From the NCBI GenBank assembly GCA_016195245.1, contig JACQAC010000120.1, forward strand, positions 1 to 39,177: a stretch of DNA of 39,177 bases, read 5' to 3'. The DNA is from Pseudomonadota bacterium (GTDB lineage Bacteria > Pseudomonadota > Alphaproteobacteria > Caulobacterales > Aquidulcibacteraceae). Each line of letters starts with the position of its first letter. Within the stretch, counting starts at the first letter, position 1. The notes below the pieces were generated by a model. The model was not told where the DNA came from. It did no database searches and was given only the letters and a program-made list of their open reading frames with translations. This document shows, one piece after another, positions 11,591 to 22,297 of this stretch. The position numbers were made by a program, and so were the translations under genes.

Positions 11591-13102
11591 ATGGCATACG
11601 GAACAACCACTGACGAAGAGTTCGACGTCCTGATCGTTGGCGCGGGGCTATCTGGCGTCGGTGCAGGCTATTATTTGAAGCGCGATTGCCCCGATCGCAG
11701 TTTCGTCATTCTCGAGAATCGCGAGGCCATCGGCGGCACTTGGGATCTCTTTCGCTACCCGGGCATCCGCTCCGACAGCGACATGTACACGCTGGGCTAT
11801 GCCTTCAAGCCTTGGCGCGAGCAGAAGGCGATCGCCGACGGACCCTCGATCCGAAAGTACGTGAACGAGACGGCCGACGAGTACGGCATCCGTGAGCACA
11901 TCCGCTTCAGGCACAAAGTGTTGCGCGCCTCGTGGTCGAGCGAGGCAGCGCGCTGGACGGTGGAGGCTGAGCACGAGGGCAAGCCGGTGCGCTTCACCGC
12001 CAAGTTCGTGCTGAGCTGCGCGGGCTACTACAATTACGACAAAGGCTATCTGCCCGATTTCAAGGGCATGGATCAGTTCAAGGGCACGCTGATCCATCCC
12101 CAGCATTGGCCGGAAGACTTGGACTATTCCGGCAAGCGGGTGATCGTCATCGGCTCGGGTGCAACCGCAGTGACTTTGGTGCCCGCGATGACCGACAAAG
12201 CAGCGCACGTCACCATGCTGCAGCGCTCACCCACGTACATGGTGTCGTTGCCAGCTGAAGATGCGATGGCGAACTGGATGCGGCGGCGCATGCCGGAGTC
12301 GCTGGCGTATGACATCACTCGCCTCCGCAAAGTGCTTTTCCAGCAGATCTTCTTCAGGTTGGCGCGCAAGCGGCCGCAGAAAACCAAGGAACGTCTGCTC
12401 GGCCTCATCCGCGAACAACTTGGGCCGGACTACGACATGGAGACGCATTTCACTCCGCGCTACAATCCGTGGGAGCAGCGGCTCTGCCTGGTGCCGGACA
12501 ACGACATGTTCCTGGCCATCCGCGACGGCAAAGCCTCAGTGGTGACCGATACTATCGAGACGTTTACCGAGAAGGGCATCAAGCTGAGCTCAGGCCAAGA
12601 ACTGGAAGCGGATATCATCATCACTGCAACTGGTTTGAACCTACAAATGTGGGGCGGGACCGAACTCACGGTCGACGGCAGGGCGATCAAAACCGGCGAG
12701 CTCTATGCTTATAAGGGCGCGATGTATTCCGGCGTGCCGAACTTCGCGTCTGTGTTCGGTTACACCAACGCCTCCTGGACCCTGCGCGCCGACTTGATCT
12801 GTCAGTACGTTTGTCGCGTCATCAACTATTTACACGACTACAAACTCGACTCTGCCACGCCGCAATTGGGGCCGGAGCACGAGGACAAGCCGTTCGTGGA
12901 TTTCTCGTCCGGCTATTTCCAGCGCGCGCAGGGCATCCTGCCAAAGCAGACCACCATGGCGCCCTGGAAGCAGAACCAATCCTATGGGCATGACCTCATG
13001 GATCTGCGTTTTGGGGCGCTCGAGGATGGCGTGCTGATCTTCCAGAAGAGGCCTGCACAAGCGGCGGCGGAAACACGCGCGCGTGAAGCGGCGTTGGCTT
13101 AG
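11591..13102 (+). CDS. FAD-dependent flavin-containing monooxygenase (Baeyer-Villiger type)
   Basis: DVLIVGAGLSGVGAGYYL, GGTWDLFRYPGIRSDSDMYTLGYAFKPW, FKGTLIHPQHWPEDLDYSGKRVIVIGSGATA. Confidence 0.92.
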   Translation: MAYGTTTDEEFDVLIVGAGLSGVGAGYYLKRDCPDRSFVILENREAIGGTWDLFRYPGIRSDSDMYTLGYAFKPWREQKAIADGPSIRKYVNETADEYGIREHIRFRHKVLRASWSSEAARWTVEAEHEGKPVRFTAKFVLSCAGYYNYDKGYLPDFKGMDQFKGTLIHPQHWPEDLDYSGKRVIVIGSGATAVTLVPAMTDKAAHVTMLQRSPTYMVSLPAEDAMANWMRRRMPESLAYDITRLRKVLFQQIFFRLARKRPQKTKERLLGLIREQLGPDYDMETHFTPRYNPWEQRLCLVPDNDMFLAIRDGKASVVTDTIETFTEKGIKLSSGQELEADIIITATGLNLQMWGGTELTVDGRAIKTGELYAYKGAMYSGVPNFASVFGYTNASWTLRADLICQYVCRVINYLHDYKLDSATPQLGPEHEDKPFVDFSSGYFQRAQGILPKQTTMAPWKQNQSYGHDLMDLRFGALEDGVLIFQKRPAQAAAETRAREAALA

Positions 13103-13159
13103 CGGCGCTGGCGCGTATCGTATCGCCACGCTAACAAGTGCGACCTTCTTGGGGGTCGC

Positions 13160-14503
13160 ATGATCAAGCCGCTTAGTTTTGTAGTCCTGCTGGCATTGGT
13201 GGCGGGCATCGCGCTTGGCGCGTGGGTCGAGGAAACCCACAACGCGCAATTCATATCGGCGGCGACGGTCGTGAAGGCGTTTGGCGATCTCTGGCTCAAC
13301 GCGCTGCGCATGACTGTGGTGCCGCTGGTGTTTGCGTTGCTCGTCGTTGGCGTGGCGTCCGTGGCGGACGCGGCGCAGACCGGCGGCCTGGTATTCCGTG
13401 CGATGATCCTGTTCGCCGTGCTGCTTTTTCTGGCGGGCGCATATGCAATCGGGTTGACGGAGTTCTGGCTATCGCTTTGGCCGGTCGATCGCGCGGCCGC
13501 GCAAGCTCTGATCGCCGGTGCGGGCGCAAGTGCGCCGCATATCGCGTCACCGCCGACCTTCGTGGATTGGCTGGCGAGCCTTGCGCCCTCGAATCCGGTC
13601 GGCGCCGCGGCGGACGAGAAGATGGTGCCGCTGGTCTTCTTTGCACTGTTTTTTGGGTTTGCTTGCACGCGGCTCACGCAGGACCTGCGTGCATCGATCG
13701 TCACGCTTTTCCGCGCTGTGTCGGAAGCGATGGTGGTCATCGTGCATTGGGTGCTACTTGCGGCGCCGATTGGCGTTTTCTGCTTGGCGCTCGGCGTCGG
13801 GCTCGCCGCAAGCAACGCTGCGCATGCTGACATTCAAGCCGTTCTGCAGCTCATTCTTCAATACATCGTGGTGGTGGCGGGCGTGCTCGCAACGATGACC
13901 TTGATCGGGTGGCTGATGGCGGTCACCATCGCGAGACAGCCGATTGGGCGTTTCACTGGCGCGATGTTGCCGGTCTGGGTGATTGCGCTCTCGACGCAAT
14001 CCTCGCTCGCCTCATTGCCCGCGATGATCGCGGCGGCGCGCGATGGCCTAAGATTGCCCGAGCGGGTGGTGGACGTGATACTCCCTCTGGCGGTTGCCGT
14101 GTTCCGCTTCACCAGTCCGGTGGGCAATCTCGCTGTCTGCTTTTTCATCGCGCATTGCTATGGTCTGCATCCGTCGATGCTGCAGATCGGCGCAGGACTC
14201 GCAGTGGCGTACGCGATGAGTGTAGGCGCCGTCGGCTTGCCGGGTCAGGTCAGTTACATCGCGTCGATTGCGCCGATCGCCATTGCGCTTGGGCTTCCCA
14301 TCGACCTCTTGGGAATTTTCATCGCCGTCGAAAACCGGCAAAATCCGGGAACGATGTGGCGATCATTTCCGCATCATCGACGACAACCGGTTCTTTCGAT
14401 GCCATGCCCAGCACTAGGAATGACATGGCCACGCGGTGATCGCCATGCGTGCGGATGTTGGCGCCCCCGCGCACGCTCTTTGGTCCGCCGCCGCGCACGA
14501 TGA
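13160..14503 (+). pseudogene. Dicarboxylate/amino acid:cation symporter (DAACS family), probable 3'-truncated pseudogene
   Basis: MIKPLSFVVLLALVAGIALG..., LWLNALRMTVVPLVFALLVVGVASV, STQSSLASLPAMI, LPGQVSYIASIAPIAIALGLPIDLLGIFIAVE; residues after about 14335 are antisense translation of aroA and lack the TM8 D..RT..NV.GD motif. Confidence 0.75.
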
Positions 14504-15602
14504 GCCCATCTGGCAATTCCTCAGCGTCGACACCGCAAGCGCGCAAGCCATCCACCATCATGGCGATGCGGTCGCTTTCCTTCACCCGCAATTCGGCGGC
14601 GCCTTCGATGCGGGTTTCACCCTCAGCAAACGCCGCAATCACCGACAGGATGGGAAACTCGTCAATCATCGAGGGCGCGCGCCGTGCTGGAGGCGTGACT
14701 CCGTTGAGCCGGCTCGTCTTCACCACCAGATCGGCAATCGGCTCGCCGATCGGATCGCGGCGTTCTTCGAAGGTGAGCGAGGCGCCCATCTCCAGAAGCG
14801 TCTCGATCAGACCAAGGCGCAGCGGATTGACCAACAGATCCTCGATCCGGATTTCTGACTTTTGCGCGATGAGCGCTGCGGCGATGGGAAACGCAGCCGA
14901 CGACGGATCGCCTGGCACATAGATGTGGGCGCCTTTGAGCTTGCCCGGTCGAATGCGCGGATGCAGTGCGCCGTCGATGTCGACCACGTCAAAGTCGGCA
15001 CCGAAGACCTTGAGCATGCGCTCCGTGTGATCACGTGACCGTTCTGGTTCAACCAAGATGGTTTCGCCGTCGGCGCCCAGGCCCGCCAGCAGCACCGCGG
15101 ACTTCACCTGCGCCGATGACACCGGGGAGCGGTAGGTGATGCCTTTCAGCTTGCCGCCATGCACCACCATAGGCAGCGTGCCTCTGGCGCTGTCGAAGCG
15201 CGCGCCCATTTGCGTCAACGGCGCCACGACGCGGTTCATCGGGCGCTTACGCAGTGACTGGTCGCCATCGAAGCGGGCGCTGATCGGATAGGCGGCGGCG
15301 GCCCCGATTAGGATTCGCGCCGCGGTGCCGGAATTACCGCAATCAATGGTTTCCGGCGGCTGTTTGAAGCCGCCCGCGCCCTCGATGGTCCAGCGGCCCT
15401 CCGGACTACGCTCCACCCTTGCCCCAAAGGCCTTGGCGGCGTCCGCGCTGTGAAGCACGTCCGCCGCCTCCAGCAAGCCATCCACGGTGGTTGTTCCCTC
15501 GGCAAGCGCTCCCAAGATGAGCGCGCGGTGGGAGATGGATTTGTCGCCTGGGGGCCGGGCGCGGCCACGCAAAGGGCCTGCGAATCGCGACTTCAGCCGC
15601 AT
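14319..15602 (-). CDS. aroA: 3-phosphoshikimate 1-carboxyvinyltransferase
   Basis: PPGDKSISHRALILGALAEGTT, DCGNSGTAARIL, RGGANIRTHGDHRVAMSFLVLG, MIATSFPDFAGFRRR*. Start uncertain (ORF track to 15674; MRLKSRFAGPLRG at 15602 preferred). Confidence 0.94.
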   Translation of the reverse strand: MRLKSRFAGPLRGRARPPGDKSISHRALILGALAEGTTTVDGLLEAADVLHSADAAKAFGARVERSPEGRWTIEGAGGFKQPPETIDCGNSGTAARILIGAAAAYPISARFDGDQSLRKRPMNRVVAPLTQMGARFDSARGTLPMVVHGGKLKGITYRSPVSSAQVKSAVLLAGLGADGETILVEPERSRDHTERMLKVFGADFDVVDIDGALHPRIRPGKLKGAHIYVPGDPSSAAFPIAAALIAQKSEIRIEDLLVNPLRLGLIETLLEMGASLTFEERRDPIGEPIADLVVKTSRLNGVTPPARRAPSMIDEFPILSVIAAFAEGETRIEGAAELRVKESDRIAMMVDGLRACGVDAEELPDGLIVRGGGPKSVRGGANIRTHGDHRVAMSFLVLGMASKEPVVVDDAEMIATSFPDFAGFRRR

Positions 15603-15709
15603 TGGTCCACTCGCGCCGTCAGCTGCTGAAAATGCAGCGATAAAGCTTTTGACAGGCGCCCCCGATGGTGGCAAGCGACCGCCCCGCGTAGGGGCCGTGA
15701 ATCAAAGAC

Positions 15710-16213
15710 GTGCCGAAGGAGAGCCATTTGGGCAGGACCGATCTGGGCGATAAACAAGTTTGCCCGAGTTGCGGGGCAAGATTCTACGACCTTCGCAAGC
15801 GTCCCGCCACGTGTCCCAAATGCTCCACCGCCTTCGATCCTGCTGAGGAAGGTGTGCGTGTTCGACGCGGCCGCTCGCGGGTGAGCGCGAATGAGGCGGC
15901 TTACGAGGACGATGAGGAACTCGAAAAGAAGAAGGTCAAAGCGGAGGGCGACGAGGACGAGGACGAAGAAGAGGCCGATGACGCCGTTGAGGCCGACGGT
16001 GAAGCCGAGGCCGAGCCAATCCTCAGTACCGATGATGACGACGAGGAAGCGCCGGCCGGCAGTGAGGAAATTCCCGAAGGCTTCTCAGAAGAGGAAGAGG
16101 AGGTTGGCGATGCTGCGGACGACGATTCCGTGCCGCTGATCGAGGACGAGGAAGAGTTCAACGAGGATGAACTCGGTGTTCCCGGCGCCGAGGAGGACGA
16201 TGGCGGCCGCTAG
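15710..16213 (+). CDS. TIGR02300-like protein (zinc-ribbon N-terminus, acidic tail)
   Basis: LGDKQVCPSCGARFYDLRKRPATCPKCSTAFDP then a long Glu/Asp-rich low-complexity tail; start may be a TTG at 15728. Confidence 0.85.
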   Translation: MPKESHLGRTDLGDKQVCPSCGARFYDLRKRPATCPKCSTAFDPAEEGVRVRRGRSRVSANEAAYEDDEELEKKKVKAEGDEDEDEEEADDAVEADGEAEAEPILSTDDDDEEAPAGSEEIPEGFSEEEEEVGDAADDDSVPLIEDEEEFNEDELGVPGAEEDDGGR

Positions 16214-16295
16214 GGCCGCTTGACGCCAATCGGGTGGCGGTTAGGTTCCGCCCTTCCCGAATCCGGAACGCCGCTGCTGCCGCAGCGCCGCTATC

Positions 16296-16371
16296 GGGCC
16301 CTTAGCTCAGCTGGGAGAGCGCCTGCATGGCATGCAGGAGGTCAGCGGTTCGATCCCGCTAGGGTCCACCA
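16296..16371 (+). tRNA. tRNA-Ala (anticodon GGC), CCA encoded
   Basis: GGGCCCTTAGCTCAGCTGGGAGAGCGCCTGCATGGCATGCAGGAGGTCAGCGGTTCGATCCCGCTAGGGTCCACCA; anticodon loop ATGGCAT between CCTGC/GCAGG stems. Confidence 0.96.
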
Positions 16372-16374
16372 ACA

Positions 16375-16900
16375 TTTCTGTAGTGGCAACGCGACTCGAT
16401 GTGATCGCAGCAAAGGATGCGCAAACGGCAAGGCCGAATTCCTGCTGCGTCCATTACTGGCTGAAAAGCCCTTAGTGTGCATTGCCAAGAACGCATCCAT
16501 GGTGTGAAGCGCGCAGCAGCTCCACTCCCATTCCTTCGTTGGGAAGAATGTCCTCGTGGGCAACAAATGCGGCAACGCAATGCGCCTCAGGGATGTGCGC
16601 AGCCGCATCGCCCTATCCTTGTCGGCGGAGACGTGGCTGATGAACAGTCGATCCTTTTTTGTCCCTTCCCAATGTTTCAGGGGAAGGGATACGCCGGAAA
16701 CGATCGCCGCCGCGTTCATGTTCAAGTCGCCAGCAATGCGCCGCACAGCGTCAAGCGGTTCGCCGGCCAAGATGCTCTTCGCATAAACCCACTTACTGGA
16801 AAACCGCCTCTGTGTTGGAGACGAGTATCCCAAACGAACGCAAGGAGGCATTTAGTTCGTAGGTTTGAAGCGGCTTTGAGGCTCGCGGGCGATGCGGTCG
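16375..16900 (-). pseudogene. Multiply frameshifted TIR-domain protein gene
   Basis: Pieces in different minus-strand frames assemble in order: YELNASLRSFGILVSNTEAVF / SSKWVYAKSILAGEPLDAVRRIAGDLNMNAAAIVSGVSLPLKHWEGTKKDRLFISHVSADKDRAMRLRTSL / VAAFVAHEDI / FPTKEWE / ELLRA / LHTMDAFLAMHTKGFSASN / WTQQEFGLAV. Confidence 0.8.
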
Positions 16901-17061
16901 ATAGGCTCGAAGCGCTCTGATTGCTTCATGCGATCTTCCAGAATCATACAGCGATGAGCGGGCGTGCGTTCGACTCACTCGGCTGGATCAGCCAGATCAG
17001 TAGAACCGGGTCGCGACAACAATGTCTAAGCCAAACTGGAGCGCGGAATGATCGTTCGGCG

Positions 17062-18177
17062 CTAGTGTGAGGTGGGTCCGGTTGTCAGCGTCTCATGTTG
17101 GAAATTCACTCTAACCTGTGAATGAACTCCGGCGGAGGGGGTTCCGTCAGTGCGCGCGGGCGCGACGCGCAGCGCACGAGAAGCCTGCAGAGCGGCCTCT
17201 CCGAACCCATATCCAAGTGGTCGCTCTGACACGACGCGGCAATCGGCGCTTAGGCTTGCAAGCATCGTGCAGTCTAAGGTCGCCGTGCCGTCCATAACTT
17301 CCAGTCGCGCGCGTCGAGGATAAAGCTGGCTAAGCATTTGTGGAGTAGGCTGAGCCGTCCAGATCAATCGCCCGCCACTCGACTGCGGAGCGGCCTGTTG
17401 TACGGGAGGTGTGGGAGGCGTTGTATCCGGACGCTGCAACTCCGGGGCGCGCACAACGCTTGGAGGGGGTGGCGATTGTGCGTTGCGCGGCGGTTGCGAT
17501 TGCGACGTGGGAGGCCTGCGCGGCTGAGAGGGTTGCTGCAATTGTGGGGATGGCGCGGTGCGTATTTGCGATAGCTGCTGCACGCGTGCGTCCGCCAAAG
17601 CGCGTTGCACAACGCAAGCGGCCGGCAAATTATTTCGATAGATGCGCAGGATTGCTACGCTATCGCTGTTTTGAAGGGAAGCCCAGTCGGCGCGAGCCTG
17701 CACGCACGGGTCGGATGGAGAGCCCGATCCTGTGCCCGCCGCTTGCGTGTTGATCGCCGCCGGCGGCGAACTGGCAGGTGGCTCGGGAGCGGGCACAACT
17801 TGAGTTTGCGGCGCAAGCGGCACGATGTTCAATGCGCAGACGGTCATAATTTGGTTGGCTGTGATGATTGTCTGACCTAGCTGTGCGACACGTTCCGGCG
17901 GTAGTTCACTTGACTGGCGCGCGTTGGTGCGTGCTTCGTCCAGGTCGCGGATGAAGTCGTCGTACTCGTTGGACGCGGGCCGCTGTTCGCGCAGCGTAAT
18001 TCGCATGCATTCCGCGACTTGGCGCTGATCCGCGGCTGGCACGCAGACGTCGCCCGGGCACGTCGCCTTCTGCTCGACGAAGGTCTGAAGGACATGGACG
18101 TCGCGCGCTTCCAACGGATTCTGTCCGCAAGCTGCCAGGATCAAGCATGCGGACGCCGCTGCAAACCCAAGCCTCAT
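17062..18177 (-). CDS. Lipoprotein with Pro/Gln-rich linker and TonB-C-terminal-like domain
   Basis: Lipobox AACLILAACG; helical module PCVQARADWASLQNSDSVAILRIYRNNLPAACVVQRALADARVQQL; C-term YPRRARLEVMDGTATLDCTMLASLSADCRVVSERPLGYGFGEAALQASRALRVAPA. Confidence 0.75.
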   Translation of the reverse strand: MRLGFAAASACLILAACGQNPLEARDVHVLQTFVEQKATCPGDVCVPAADQRQVAECMRITLREQRPASNEYDDFIRDLDEARTNARQSSELPPERVAQLGQTIITANQIMTVCALNIVPLAPQTQVVPAPEPPASSPPAAINTQAAGTGSGSPSDPCVQARADWASLQNSDSVAILRIYRNNLPAACVVQRALADARVQQLSQIRTAPSPQLQQPSQPRRPPTSQSQPPRNAQSPPPPSVVRAPELQRPDTTPPTPPVQQAAPQSSGGRLIWTAQPTPQMLSQLYPRRARLEVMDGTATLDCTMLASLSADCRVVSERPLGYGFGEAALQASRALRVAPARTDGTPSAGVHSQVRVNFQHETLTTGPTSH

Positions 18178-18228
18178 GATTGACCGCCGAGCGCATCGGC
18201 GGGCGCCGATGTGACCGGACCCACTGCG

Positions 18229-18870
18229 TTAGTTGAGCGAACGCACACCGACCACTCTTCCATTCGACAAATAGACGCGCCTGGAGCTGTAATGCCAAAT
18301 CGCGTCCGTCGGCGTCAGCTGCTCGATCTGAAGCGGCTGGCCGAGCGCGGCGCGCACCTGGTCCGGCGTCATGCCGTTGTTGACCTGACCAGATAGTATC
18401 GTCGCGGCCATCGTCGACCCGTATCGCTGCGTGAGCTGAGTTCGACGCGCGGTCGCCTCGGCCTCGCGAGCCGCCGCCGCTTGTTGTTGCGCTTGTGCTT
18501 CCGCCGCCGCCGCCGCTTGGCGGGCGCTTTCTTCCGCCGCGGCTTGCTGGCGTTGCTGGGCCACGATTTGAGTGCAATTGGCGATCGGCTCCCGCAATCG
18601 ATAATCGTCGGCGCCGACATAGTTCTGGATCAAAGCGCTGACCGGCGTGTTGTAGCGATCGGCTAGACATTTCTGGATATCGGGGTCGACGTTTGCCCAG
18701 GTTCTGGTGACGCGATTCATCCTCGCCTGGTTGATGGCGCCGGTGATGAGGCCAGCGATGGCGTTTCCGAGTTCCGTTCCGTTGTTGTTGTTCGATTGCG
18801 CGCGAGCAAGAGGCGAAGGGGAGAGCACCAGTAGAGTCGTCAGCGCCAGCGCCGCGATCGGACGCAACAT
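18229..18870 (-). CDS. Exported hypothetical protein with coiled-coil and SmpA/BamE-like C-terminus
   Basis: Signal peptide MLRPIAALALTTLLVLSPSPLARAQS; QAR-rich coiled coil; GMTPDQVRAALGQPLQIEQLTPTDAIWHYSSRRVYLSNGRVVGV. Start may be 18936. Confidence 0.7.
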   Translation of the reverse strand: MLRPIAALALTTLLVLSPSPLARAQSNNNNGTELGNAIAGLITGAINQARMNRVTRTWANVDPDIQKCLADRYNTPVSALIQNYVGADDYRLREPIANCTQIVAQQRQQAAAEESARQAAAAAEAQAQQQAAAAREAEATARRTQLTQRYGSTMAATILSGQVNNGMTPDQVRAALGQPLQIEQLTPTDAIWHYSSRRVYLSNGRVVGVRSLN

Positions 18871-18943
18871 TGGGTAGGATCCGATTGTCCGCCGTGGGAG
18901 CGGGGCACGAAGCGCGAGACGCAACTTGAACGCCATGACTTAC

Positions 18944-19279
18944 CTATGATGATCGGCTTCCGCCATGGGATTGCCGAGCGAGAGCTTCCACCGCTTCGCG
19001 TAGTGCTTTGGAATGCCCCTCCATTGCCAGAAACGCCAAGAACAGCGCCACCGTCAAGAATATGGCCATTGCGCTTCCGGCAACGCCCAGCGCAACGTTT
19101 CGCACCGTGGTCGCCATCATCTTCTGCGCTTCAAGAGCCATCCGGTTTTCAAGGTTTCTGCCAAGCACCACATTCGCCGCGGCTTGTTCCTGCGCCGTGC
19201 GTGCGAGGCCGCGTTGAAGCGCGTTCGTCCAGGCGTCACAAACGCCGCGGAAGAACAGGTCCACGTTTTGATCGGTCAA
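18944..19279 (-). CDS. Small single-pass membrane protein, hypothetical
   Basis: 111 aa, one TM (NVALGVAGSAMAIFLTVALFLAFLAM), flanking amphipathic helices. Confidence 0.6.
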   Translation of the reverse strand: MTDQNVDLFFRGVCDAWTNALQRGLARTAQEQAAANVVLGRNLENRMALEAQKMMATTVRNVALGVAGSAMAIFLTVALFLAFLAMEGHSKALREAVEALARQSHGGSRSS

Positions 19280-19883
19280 TTTGAACGATTACATCCGTCG
19301 GCGTAGATCGGAGTCCCGCAGTGTCGCGCGCGACGACCCTAACCGTGAAGCTCTCGGTGGTTGCCGTGCTGTGCGCGGTGCGCGCGGCATTGATCCTGTC
19401 AGCGAACTCCGACGTGGGACGCAAACCCGTGTGACCGTTGGAATGGCGTTCGAGGACGAAGGACGCGGCGTCAGGCCCGCCGATAAGATCGAAATCGTTT
19501 GGGTAGGCCGCCAACCCGTTCGGCGTGTCGGCATAAAAATACCCGAGCGGTTGGTCCTTGGTCAGCGTTGTGGTGATGATGGCTGGATCTTGAACGAAAC
19601 GCGGACTTGTGGGCGGCAACAGCCGCGCCGCGACATCGGAGACCGCGATGGCTTCCGCTTGCGGCGGATGCACGGCTGGCACCGGTTCATCGACGTTGAA
19701 ACGAAATGTCGTAAGCTGCGCCACGAAAGCGATGACCACGGCGAGCGTTAAGAGCGCCAAGCTAACGCACGCCGCGAGAAGGTAGAGTCCTCGCGCGGTT
19801 CGCAAAACCAAGTCGCTCTGCAGCCTGCGACCGAATGCAACTATTCCCGAAAACATCCCCATAGCGCCGCCCCCCAAGGCCAC
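19236..19883 (-). CDS. Membrane-anchored hypothetical protein
   Basis: N-terminal TM (GLYLLAACVSLALLTLAVVIAFVAQL) and extracytoplasmic domain ending FTVRVVARDTAGLRSTPTDVIVQID; overlaps the next gene by 44 bp. Confidence 0.6.
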   Translation of the reverse strand: MALGGGAMGMFSGIVAFGRRLQSDLVLRTARGLYLLAACVSLALLTLAVVIAFVAQLTTFRFNVDEPVPAVHPPQAEAIAVSDVAARLLPPTSPRFVQDPAIITTTLTKDQPLGYFYADTPNGLAAYPNDFDLIGGPDAASFVLERHSNGHTGLRPTSEFADRINAARTAHSTATTESFTVRVVARDTAGLRSTPTDVIVQIDRSKRGPVLPRRL

Positions 19884-20041
19884 GGGTTCATTCTGCTCAC
19901 GATTTCGCGTGGCAGGTCGTGGTGAGTTAGCTCCTCAATGCAACGTTGTGCAAGGATAATTATTACGCTAACGAAAGAGTCTCGCGCAGGGCACTTTTCA
20001 ACAAACGGATAAATTGTAGCGAACAGAAGTGGGGTCACGAC

Positions 20042-22276
<2,235 letters not shown>

Positions 22277-22297
22277 CTGTTGATTTGCCGGCCACCC

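Noticed and set aside
13099-13833. 244-aa minus-strand ORF opposite the symporter
   Set aside because: Antisense of a recognised membrane transporter; Ser/Thr/Ala-rich composition typical of shadow ORFs.
15901-16161. Poly-Ser minus-strand ORF
   Set aside because: Antisense of the Glu/Asp-rich tail of the TIGR02300-like gene.
16342-16851. Intact 169-aa minus-strand ORF as a genuine protein
   Set aside because: It overlaps the tRNA-Ala gene, ends in non-coding sequence and contains only part of the TIR motifs in frame; treated as a decayed gene.
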